Assembly (NCBI GenBank): GCA_038503065.1
Contig: JBCAMK010000008.1
Span: 1,922,001 to 1,986,000 of the forward strand
Length of the DNA stretch: 64,000 nt
Origin: Paragyromitra xinjiangensis
Lineage: Eukaryota > Ascomycota > Pezizomycetes > Pezizales > Discinaceae
Direction: 5' to 3'
Every line of letters starts with the position of its first letter. The first letter of the stretch is position 1. The translations under genes and the position numbers were made by a program. This document shows, in pieces, positions 34,214-44,100 of this stretch. The notes beneath the pieces were generated by a model. That model made no database searches. It had not been told where the DNA came from and was given only the letters and a program-made list of their open reading frames with translations.

Positions 34214-35545
34214 ATGCCACTCCTCAGTCTTCCCAACGAGCTTATCCTCACCGTTGCCGATAATCTTGAGCTTAGAGATATCAACTCCTTCCTTCAGACC
34301 AACCGGCGCCTCGCACACCTCCTGTCATCATATATCCAGTGCCTTGCCGGGAAACTCCCGTATGAGCTTGGTGCCCTATTTTGGGCCGCGGCAAGTGGGA
34401 ATACGGAGCTCGCAAAGATACTTCTCTCAGTGGCCCGTGATATCACCATAGAAAAAGTTCTAGACGAAACGGTCATCACCTACCGTGAGCCCGGCCAACA
34501 GCCAGACAAATCCCTCCGGTTCGTCCTCGAGGACGGCCAGTTCTTCTTCTACGACCTCTATGTTGAAGGAAAGGGCTTCCATTGGGCAGTGCGGAACAGC
34601 CACTATTCCCTCGCCCGGTTGATGCTTGATGAATTGAAATGCGGCGTCGAAGTAGACAAAGAAATCGTTTATGATATCGATACCGACCCATATCCCGAAA
34701 CAGCGCTCCCCTACGCTTGTGCTAGGGGCGATATTAAAATGGTTCAGATCCTCCTTTCCAAGGGCGCCTTCGTCTCCGCTAGAGATCCGCACCGTAACGA
34801 CCGCACCCCGCTCCACGTTGCTATCATCGCTGGCCAAACCGATGTTATCCGCGTTCTCCTCGAAAACGGTGCCGATCCGTCGATGAGGGATACAAACAAC
34901 CGGTCCGCAATCGACCTTGCTGGCTGGTACGGCAAAAACGAAATCGTCCGTATGCTCCTTGAAAAGGCCGATATGGGTTTCTGGGACTGCTACCAACGAC
35001 CGCTCTTACATCTAGCTACTATATACTCCCATGAGAATCTCGTCCGACAGTTGATCAAGAAAGGCGCCGCTATTTACATGCGAGACAACAACAAAATGAC
35101 TGCGCTCCATCACGCTGCGAAGCGAGGTAACGAGGCGATGGTGAAGATCCTCCTCGATAGCGGCGCGGAAATCAATAGAACGGATCGGCTGGGACGGACT
35201 GCGCTCCATCTCGCGATACAATATGGGGACGCCGCGGTACAGGTGTTGGTGCAGCGGGGGGCAAATCTACATAGTAAAGATAAATATGGGAGGACCCCGC
35301 TACATGTGGCGGCAAGATATAATGAAAAGGTGACGGAGATGTTGTTAGAGCAGGGAGTGGGTTTAGAGGGGGCAGATATACACGGGAGGACGACGCTTCA
35401 TATAGCGACGCAGTACCGGATGATGGGGGCATTTGAATCTTTGATGAAAAGAGGGGCGAATGTCGACGCGAAGGACGCGCACCAAAGGACTCCGAGGCGT
35501 TGGCTTAGGGGCTGGAAAGGAAAGATAGATGGCTTTGAATTATAG
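34214..35545 (+). CDS. F-box plus ankyrin-repeat protein
   Basis: This intronless frame of 443 residues starts at ATG 34214. Residues 1-45 (SLPNELILTVADNLELRDIN, then SFLQTNRRLAHLL) form an F-box, the Skp1-binding motif of SCF ubiquitin ligases. From about residue 55 to the end there are at least nine ankyrin repeats, the clearest being DRTPLHVAIIAGQTDVIRVL, MTALHHAAKRGNEAMVKILL and GRTPLHVAARY. A 50-residue insert (about 80-125) breaks the first repeats. Such genes are expanded in many ascomycetes and are thought to select substrates for degradation. The partner is unknown. A decayed relative lies at 49.9 kb. Confidence 0.9.
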   Translation: MPLLSLPNELILTVADNLELRDINSFLQTNRRLAHLLSSYIQCLAGKLPYELGALFWAAASGNTELAKILLSVARDITIEKVLDETVITYREPGQQPDKSLRFVLEDGQFFFYDLYVEGKGFHWAVRNSHYSLARLMLDELKCGVEVDKEIVYDIDTDPYPETALPYACARGDIKMVQILLSKGAFVSARDPHRNDRTPLHVAIIAGQTDVIRVLLENGADPSMRDTNNRSAIDLAGWYGKNEIVRMLLEKADMGFWDCYQRPLLHLATIYSHENLVRQLIKKGAAIYMRDNNKMTALHHAAKRGNEAMVKILLDSGAEINRTDRLGRTALHLAIQYGDAAVQVLVQRGANLHSKDKYGRTPLHVAARYNEKVTEMLLEQGVGLEGADIHGRTTLHIATQYRMMGAFESLMKRGANVDAKDAHQRTPRRWLRGWKGKIDGFEL

Positions 35546-37147
35546 ATTATATGAGCTCTGGGTTTCTATTAAATCGATTAGAATGTCTCAGCATTTCCTT
35601 TCGTGTTTATTTCTTGTTATATAATTTGTCTCGTTGGCTTCCTTCGGGATTCATCGTGGTTAGGATTTACCTTTGGTTTACGTTGATGCGTAGAGAGCTT
35701 TAGATGAGAATGACTACCACTGGAATTTGTGCTGTTTCATCTTGAGCTGTGGGCCTAGTCTTTGAGATCTAAATGAACTAGTTATGTTGCTCCATTAGAT
35801 TTTAGCATCACGAATTACTACATGACTGTCATCTCTATACTTCCTTGTTGTCGCCTGTTTTTGTCATCCACGTTTACTCCAGAAAACTACACCTTCTATG
35901 GCGGTGTTTCGCGCCTCGTGAATTGTGGTCATGGTAAATCACTCGAATTTAGTAGTCCACACCTAGCTACATGACTTCACTAAAACACCATCCATATCCT
36001 AAAAACCCTCCCGTGCACAACCCAATGTAAAGCAGAGCTCGGTGTATAGCTTTCTTCCATCCGGTAGGTAGTTAACGACTTTGAGAATCCTACAACTGCT
36101 TCGGCTATCTGTTAGACTACTTTGTCCGTGTCGCTAAATGGATTATCTATCCACTCCCTCCACCTACGCAGATCCGCACTCCCAGGAGCTTGCGGCGCCA
36201 GCGGATAAACTGAGATGATAAACAGGAGGATACACGTAATAAACAATCAAGACTGGAGCCGTAGCACTAGATTATAGCTACTGGGTTTGGCTTTGCTTTA
36301 GTGTATTTGGATTCGTGTATTTAGCTAGGTGGCTATAGCCTATGATAGGGAGCTCATGGTCTGCCTAATATTATTATAGTTAATAGTTCTAGTAATATTA
36401 GCGCAGGGTAAAAATTTGATGGCTGGGTTGATTTACAATTGGTGATGGACTATGGTCATACATGGTCACTCGTAAAACCTTCCTAGGCTCGCTAGGCTCG
36501 CTAGGGGTTTCTTTTTAGTGGGTTGTTGCAGTTGTATAGGTTCAATTAACTACATAGTAATCACCCATGAAATGGAAACTGGGATAATAACGAGTGATTA
36601 TATATGATGTATTAACCCATCCCAACCCACCTCACCAAATAGAACAAAAGACAAAGAAAAAAAAACCACAAACAAGACCCGTTTCTTTTCCCTCGCGCCT
36701 TACAAATTCCAATGTCCAGACTGTCCGTACACCCATATCAAATGCACCCATAAACCGTTCGTTCGTTAGTCATTAACTAATAGCATAAGTATAGCATAAA
36801 GTGTAGTAGAAAAAAGAAAAAAGAAAAAGAAAAAAAAAACAACCATATGATATCACCTCAAGTTCCAAACAGAGCATCCCTAAGATAGGAAATGAAACTT
36901 TTTATCGTTACTTTAACCGTACCATTTCCTAGATACCAAATTCATTCAGTTAGAGGAGAAAAAAAAGTCCCACCGTCGCGCCCGCCCATAATGTTTAGGA
37001 CTTTCCAGTCCCGCCGTTATCACAAAAACCCAGCAAACCAGAAAAAGGACCAGAGATAATACATGCAAAAACGAACAACCGTAAAAACCAGCAATTATGT
37101 CACTACGCTTCCATAAAATAAGAAAAAAATCAATCTGCTTGTCATGT
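35546..37147. other. 1.6-kb intergenic stretch
   Basis: No gene is seen. Small repeats include a doubled CTAGGCTCG word near 36483-36503 and A-rich GAAAAA tracts near 36810-36840. Confidence 0.45.
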
Positions 37148-39370
37148 CTAAATCAGAGGTGCTCCAAAACTCCCTTCCGGCCTTTCCTCAGAAGGCCCTG
37201 CCTCTTCGTTCGCTGTTTGTCCATTCTCTAACCTTGCAGTCCTATCCGGACCATCCCGATCAAATCTATCCATCATCACCCATTCCCTACTCTTTTCTTG
37301 AAATCCGCTTTTGTGTCCCCAAGTAAAATTATGTCCTCTTCCAAGCCACTTGATTAAATAAAGTGGACCGTTGCCCCCGATTCCGGGATCTCCAGGTTCT
37401 TGGGGCCTTTTATCTAAGACCTTCTCCATAATCCATTCTTTTTCTCCCACTTGAATTTCTTCATCTTCTTCGTCTTCTCCTATCTTCGTATCGTCTCCGT
37501 GAATCGATGATTCTGGTGTTGTCATCGGTGCTGGTGGACTGACAAGTAAGTCCATGGGTTTTGTCATTGAAAGTGATTCTTGGAATGCAGATATGAGTTC
37601 TGGGCCACCGGTGTTCGGGAAATCATCCAAAATTCTTTGTCTAGTCATCCATTTTTTCTTTTGTCGCTCTTCAGAATCGTAGAAAGTAACCAAGTAAATT
37701 GCTACACCACCCTCGATTTGTTTATGATCAAGGATTTCCTTCGGCCTCCGCTCACAGGGTGTTGGCTTGCTAGGCCAACAGGAAGTGCAATAGTAATTCT
37801 GTTTGCAGGCTTTACAATTGCAAGATGTCTTCTGGGGCGGCGCCTCTTCTTCTAACTCTTCCGATTCCGTGCCGTCGTCCGAAGAAGCAGCATTGGTCAA
37901 GGAAGGGGATGACGTGAGTGTGCGGGTTCGACAATCAGAACAAACGTCTTTTCCACAGCTGAGACAGTCCTTCATGCCAGCTCTTCCATTTACCGATTCA
38001 CCACAACCGGGGATTGAGGATGTCGAGTCGTTTGAGAAACAAAAAATCTTCTGGCAACCGCCTTCGCATTTTCGGCAACGATCCAACTCATGTTTGATGC
38101 ATATTTGTCTCTGACAACCGTCACAACTTGCCCAAGGTATAGAAGTCATGCAGGTCGAGCAAAGGATGTCTGCCGGACTAGTTGTTGTGGCTGAATCGCA
38201 GCAGGCCTGAAGGAGATGCATAGTTGGATTCGTTTCAGAGCTGGCCGCTGTGGCACCTGGTATTGGGATTGGTGCGGTCGCGGCAACGTTGCCAAGTGGA
38301 GCCGCAAGCCCCGGCAAAGGGATAAACGGCTGCATAGCCTGCGGAAGCGGCTGCAGAAGGGGATTTGCGATTGATTCATCCGATTCTGCTGAAGATGAAG
38401 ATGAAGGACTAACAGGACGGGCGTACGCGCAGTGGTGACACAGGGCCTTTGTGCAATTAGAGCACGTCATTTGCTGCACACATGCTTCGCAACGGTCCGG
38501 TATCGCTGCATCGCAATTATCACAAGCTATCCCCGCACCTTGGGACTCCTCGAATCGCCGGCGCTGAGCGTGTTCATGTGGCGATAACAAAGTCAGTTGT
38601 GGGGTTGCAGGGTTATTGGGGCCAGCCTCCTGTAGTACCCTCCACCGCTTATCGAATGGCACGCAAAACTTCTCCTTCCCCCTCCTCAAAATCTCTCTTC
38701 GCCTTGGGCATCTTAATTTCGGCGTTGGACACAAACCCAGATCTACCCATATCCCCAGCTTATCGGCCAATGTGGTTAGATACCTACTCGGCTCGTCTCC
38801 ATCTGCAGGTTTTCGATCAATGAGGAACGGCTTGCGACGCACGCCACGAGCTTTGTAGACGTAGAGCGATTTAAGGGCTCTTCTTGGAGAAGTCGGAGTG
38901 GAGACGGACAACGGCTCGACAGAATCCTGGTAGACAAGATAAGGGACAATGTGATGTTTTATCGAGACTTTCCTGCAACCTCTCACAGAAAGGTGTTCTA
39001 GAGTGTTCTGACATCTATCCATAATTTTCCCGAAGAGAAACAAACCGGTGACTGCAGTCCAGTCGAGAGTTAAAGAAGTAATCCTGTTTTCGATTGGTAG
39101 GGTTGCAAGGAGCCGGTCTAAGTTGTAAACGGTCCCCAAGCGATAGGAATCGAATGACGGGTTCTCCATGACAGGTAGCCGAAAGTCGAGATGTGAAAAG
39201 AAAAGTGGATAGCTGTAAAGTAGTTGCCGGACATATTTAGAAGATTGGGAAAGAGCTATCTTCGAAGGAGTAGGTAGATGATTCACGAGGCATTCCAAGA
39301 TGGGTGTGTAGATTGTAAGCAAGACCTCCAGCCCAGAGAGGCCTTCTTGCGGGGTGAGCACGAGCACCAT
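37148..39370 (-). CDS. F-box-like, cysteine-rich protein with C-terminal chromo-like domain
   Basis: One exon of 740 residues starts at ATG 39370. An F-box-like helix pair is near 20-55 (LECLVNHLPTPSKIALSQSS) with leucine-rich segments to about 145. Three cysteine clusters follow: 283-315 (CDNC...CEAC...CSNC...CHHC), 390-480 (more than 15 Cys, including CRKCEGGCQKIFC) and 516-540 (CNCKACKQNYYCTSC). They look like linked zinc ribbons or treble clefs. Residues 643-703 resemble a chromodomain (WIMEKVLDKR, YLIKWLGRG, TWG...REWVMMDRF), and 553-600 (AIYLVTFYDSEERQKKKW) may be a second, weaker one. I do not know a named protein with this order. A chromatin-linked ubiquitin-ligase adaptor is a hypothesis only. 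Confidence 0.8.
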   Translation of the reverse strand: MVLVLTPQEGLSGLEVLLTIYTPILECLVNHLPTPSKIALSQSSKYVRQLLYSYPLFFSHLDFRLPVMENPSFDSYRLGTVYNLDRLLATLPIENRITSLTLDWTAVTGLFLFGKIMDRCQNTLEHLSVRGCRKVSIKHHIVPYLVYQDSVEPLSVSTPTSPRRALKSLYVYKARGVRRKPFLIDRKPADGDEPSRYLTTLADKLGIWVDLGLCPTPKLRCPRRREILRRGKEKFCVPFDKRWRVLQEAGPNNPATPQLTLLSPHEHAQRRRFEESQGAGIACDNCDAAIPDRCEACVQQMTCSNCTKALCHHCAYARPVSPSSSSSAESDESIANPLLQPLPQAMQPFIPLPGLAAPLGNVAATAPIPIPGATAASSETNPTMHLLQACCDSATTTSPADILCSTCMTSIPWASCDGCQRQICIKHELDRCRKCEGGCQKIFCFSNDSTSSIPGCGESVNGRAGMKDCLSCGKDVCSDCRTRTLTSSPSLTNAASSDDGTESEELEEEAPPQKTSCNCKACKQNYYCTSCWPSKPTPCERRPKEILDHKQIEGGVAIYLVTFYDSEERQKKKWMTRQRILDDFPNTGGPELISAFQESLSMTKPMDLLVSPPAPMTTPESSIHGDDTKIGEDEEDEEIQVGEKEWIMEKVLDKRPQEPGDPGIGGNGPLYLIKWLGRGHNFTWGHKSGFQEKSREWVMMDRFDRDGPDRTARLENGQTANEEAGPSEERPEGSFGAPLI

Positions 39371-41107
39371 GGAGGCGGGGAGTGTTCTAACAACGGTAGC
39401 TAGTAGGTCTCAGCGGTTATCCGTGACTCGGCAACGGATAGTGGCGAGAGTCTAAGAGGATAAGGATATGGATAGGGATTCTGAGGAGAGCAGATGGGAT
39501 GATGGAGTTGACCTAGGATGAGGGTGAGATAGTGGAGATAGTAGTATTGGAGGGAGAGGAAGTGGGGGGGGTTGTGGGTTGCAAGGCCAGAGGAGGATGA
39601 CTGATCCAGAGCTGTGAGGGATGAAGGATGGGGGACGAAACAAGGGAGCGGAAAAGTGCCCGAGAAGGAGGGGGAGAGGGGAGAGAGAAAAGTGGAGAGC
39701 AAGCCAGCAGCAGCCACGAGCAGAGGGGGTGGTGGGGGATGAGCGAATAACGATAGAGAATCGGTAGGGAATTGTGTCGTAGAACATCCAGCGTGGTTCA
39801 CGAAGTCAGTTCCAAGTGCTGCAGCAGATACATGTATGTACAGTACATGTACTCTGGTGTCAGTACTCTAGACATGTACTCTAGATGTGTGACCCGACAT
39901 GGCCAACAATCACTTGTTGCTGCAACCTGCCCGCTCCACTCACATCACCCGCTGTCGGCGAAAAGCGTGTTTTCTGGGAGGCTCTTTTATTCCGCCCCCT
40001 CGTGACTACAGGATCTGGCCATTTTGGTCGATAGATTCCACATTTTATTTTTCTTCCTCGTCCTTTTAGGGCTGATCTTCCGAGGCGTTGTCCACAAAAT
40101 CCACACAGCAAGGGGTGATTTATGTGCTCGCTAGGTACTGTAGGAGCTATTGCATATAATAGAGCTCATGGCAATTGCCACGAGCGCGGCAAAGTCGGGC
40201 AAGTCGCCAAGATGGAAATTTCAAAAGGTGTTAATGTCATGTTCGCCATGTCTTGGCGGTCATGGAAAAGAACAAAAGAAAAAGTATGTAGGAGCTGGAT
40301 GTTGTTTTATGTAATAGACTTGAATAACGGCTCAGTTTTTTTCTTCAATTGAACTCGTTTCTAGCCCACTAATTCGAAGATTTCCATGTCATTTTTCAGG
40401 CGCCAATGCACACATTTCCAGTTTGCTAGTACATGTATTTATTGGTAGGTGAGATACAGGGTTAGGGTTATCATGGTTATCCTGATAATTAATGGAATTC
40501 CCCTGATTCGCATTAGTCTAGGTTCTTTACGTCAGGGATACAGCTCTGTCACAATTAGCCAGGGCGGTTTGGTGTTGGAGACTTTGCGAGGAAGTCGCCC
40601 AGATCATATGGCACACGATCGATTTTAAACCTGGGAAGCGAAATGTGGTCAGAATCACAATGCATGATGTGGCCCAGCCTGCGAGAGAATGAGGCTTGCT
40701 CGGCTATGGGTTCGGTACGGTTTGCGCCTGCGGAGTTGACGAATCTCCCGCTGTTGAGCAAAAGGAAACGAGAGGAGAGAAGAATGCTGCGGAAGTACTG
40801 AAGACGACATCGCCCTTTGGATGATCTTAGGTTGAGGGTACTATACTCGGATCTCTATCTTAGCACTATAATGCGTGTGCCGTTATTTACCCGTGGGCAG
40901 ATCATCGAGTGATATCATAATACATTTCTTTACGACAGTAAATTTTGCAAACAAAAACCAACCAACCAACCATCTAGTACCTACTTAAACACATTTCGCA
41001 AGACCGAGTGATACTCCATGCATAAACTCACCATAAATCAGAAAGCGAAAAAACAGATGAAATAGAGATGTATCGCATATACTGCTAAAAACCGAAGAAA
41101 ATCCTAG
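39371..41107. other. 1.7-kb intergenic stretch with palindromes
   Basis: No gene is seen. TACATGTA occurs at 39829-39836, 39844-39851 and 40430-40437. The first two are separated by 7 bases and are followed by a repeated GTACTCTAGA-type word. A GGGTTAGGGTTA motif lies at about 40459-40470. A purine-rich tract (39440-39740) precedes the 37.1-kb gene. Confidence 0.5.
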
Positions 41108-44100
41108 CTACTTCTTTCTTCCGATCGTTCTGCTCCTCGCGTAAGGGGTTCCCGCTTCTTTGACCTTCTTTACCTCCGTTTGTGGATAAGGAACTTTCGC
41201 TTTTCTGGTGCTCTTAGCTTCTACTTTCGCCTCTAATTTCTTCGGGTGGGGAGTCTTTGTTTGTCTGGTACTCTTAACCTCTGCCTTCTCTTCTACCTTC
41301 TTTGCATAAGGAGTCCTCGTCGGCCTAGTCTTATCCCCAAATCTCTCATCTACCTTTGGAAAGGGAGTCTTAGTCTGCTTGACGCTCTTGACTTCTGCCT
41401 TCTCGTCTACTTTCTGCGGACGAGGAGTCATTGTCTGCCGAACGCTCCTTGTCTCTACTTTCTCCTGCGTCTTTGGGTGAGGGGTTTCTGATTGATTAGT
41501 TTTGATCTCAACCTTTTTCTTCTCCTTTGTTTCTTTCTTAGCTCGATTGGCAGAGCGGAGGAGATAACGGGTTGGCGTTGGTGTTGGCGTCGTAATTTGG
41601 GAAAAGCGTGATGCGCGGGGAATTGCCCCTGGCTTGAGTTTGGGTCGTTGTTTTAGGATGAACCTACATGTATTGTGCACAAATTATTAGAACCGAGTAT
41701 AAATGTTAAAGAAATTGGAAGTTTGTATCTCATGGTTTATGGTAGTGCTATTAGAGGGATGATAACTTACTCAAGTGGTTCGACCCTCCGAATCGGCCCT
41801 TGTACTCTGGCTGGCTCCGCAACTGGTGAAAATAACGAAGAAGGCTGTGGTTGAGCTTGAGTGATATTCGGGGACATTAGGGACATATCTGTTTCATCCT
41901 CTTCGACATAGCCCTCTTCATATGCTGTTTCTTCTGTGTCCCCTTCACTTCCGTATTCGTCCTCATCCTCTTGTAGTTCATCTTCATATTCTGGGAGGAT
42001 AGGGTAGATTTGCCCTCTGAATGGTACAGGCTCTGTGTCTTCGTCTTCGCTTTTTTCGTCCTCATCTCTGTATATCTCGATATCCGGATAAATTGTTCCT
42101 ATGAATGGTTTGAGTTCCATTTCTTCGTCTCCATCTTTGTCTTTTTCTTCACCTATTGTCGCTTTTTCTTCAGCTTGTTCGGAAAGTAGGATGGGGCTTG
42201 CTTTAAGTGGTAAGTCTTCCACTTCCGGTCTCTTTTTCACTTCCATTTCTTCCACAGTTTCCGATTTTTCCACTTCCTCTGGTTTCTTCGTTTCCTCTTC
42301 GTTTCCTCTCCCTAGAGTCGGCTCGAGACTCTCTGCTACTCCCCTGTCTTCCATCTCTATATCCTCTTCCTTCCCTTCCGCCTCCCTATTATCTTTCTCT
42401 AAAATCGACTCTGGTTTCTTTGCAAGAAGCTCACTTTCAACTTCTGCCTCTTCCTTCTTTTCTGGCCTTTCAACCTCTTGCAAGCCTTTCGTTTCCTCTT
42501 CCATTTCCTCTTCCTCTAGAATTGGCTCGAGGCCCTTTACTACTGTTTCGCCTCCCATTTCTACATCCTCCTCCTCCTTTTCCGCTTCCTTTTCATCCTT
42601 TTCTAAAGCCGGCTCGGGTTTCTCTGCTAAAAGCTCAATTCCCACTTCCGCCTGTTTCTTTTCTACCTTCTCTAACTCCTTCGTTTTCTCTTCTTTTTCA
42701 TCTCTCTCTAGAATTGCCTCGAGACTCTCTGCTACTGTCTTGCCTTCCATTTCCACATCCTCCCTCCCCTCCCCTCCTGCTTCTTTTTCATCTTTCTCTG
42801 GGATCGACTCGGGTTTCTCGACTGGTGGTTCACTTTCCACTTCCACCTCTTCCATTTTTTCCATTCTCTCCTCTTCCTCTTCCGTTTTATCTTCCTCTGG
42901 AGTTGACTTGTGGTTCTCTGCTAGTGGCTCGTCCTCCACTTCCATACCCTTTTCCATAACATTTTCCACTCCTTCTATATCATCGCTCTCTCTTTCGTTA
43001 TTCTCTGGGCTCAACTTGAGTAGCTCTACTGGAAGCTCGTCCTCCACTTCCATGTCTTCCATACCCCCCATTTCCACATCTATTTCCACTCTCTTCATTT
43101 CTTTTTCCTCAACTGCTTTTTCCTTTTTAGGATCTTCGATCTGACTAGATTCTGCTGTGGGCGATTCGCCTTCGATTTCGATTTCATTATCCATTTGTGC
43201 TTCGTCTTTTGATTTTACTTCCACTTCTTTAATTCTTTTTTCTTCTGCTTGCTTGGACTTAGATCTACCCTCCTTTTCTGTTTCCTTTTCCTTTTCCTCA
43301 TCTACATTCTCCTCCTCTTCCTCCTCTTCCGCTTCCTCCTCCTCTACTTCTTCTTCCGCTTCCTCATCTTCTTCTTCCGCTTCCTCCTCATCCTCCTCTG
43401 CTTCCTCTTCCTCTCCCTCATCTTCCTCCGCTTCCTCCTCCTCCTCCTCCCCCTCTTCCTCTTCCTCTTCCTCATCTTCCGCTTCCTCCTCCTGCTCCTC
43501 CTCCTCCTCCTCCTCCCCCTCTGCTTCCTCTTCCTCCCCCACCTCCTCTTCCGCTTCCTCCTCCTCCTCCTCTTCCTCTTCCTCATCTTCCTCTTCGGCT
43601 TCCTCCTCTTCCTCCTCCGCTTCCTCATCTTCCTCTTCCGCTTCCTCCTCTTCCTCCTCCGCTTCCTCATCTTCTTCTTCCGCTTCCTCTTCTTCCTCTT
43701 CCTCTTCCGCTTCTTCTTCTTCCTCCTCCTCCTCCTCCACTTGCTCTTCCTCCTCCTCCTCCTCTTCCGTTCCCCCCTCCTCCTCCTCCTCCTCAGCCTC
43801 CTCGTCTTCTTCTTCCTCCCCGTCCTCTGCTTCCTCTTCCGCTCCCTCTTCCGCTTCCTCATCTTCTTCCGCTTCCTCTTCCGCTTCCTCATCTTCCTCT
43901 TCCTCTTCCTCCTCTGCCTCCTCTTCCGCTTCCTCCTCTTCTTCTTCCTCTTCCTCTCCCTCTTCCTCATCTTCTTCCCCTTCCTCTTCCCCTCCATCAT
44001 CATCTTCTTCCGCTTCCTCCTCCTCCTCCTCTTCCGCTCCCTCTTCCGCTTCCTCGTCTTCCTCTTCCGCTTCCTCATCTTCCTCTTCCGCTTCCTCATC

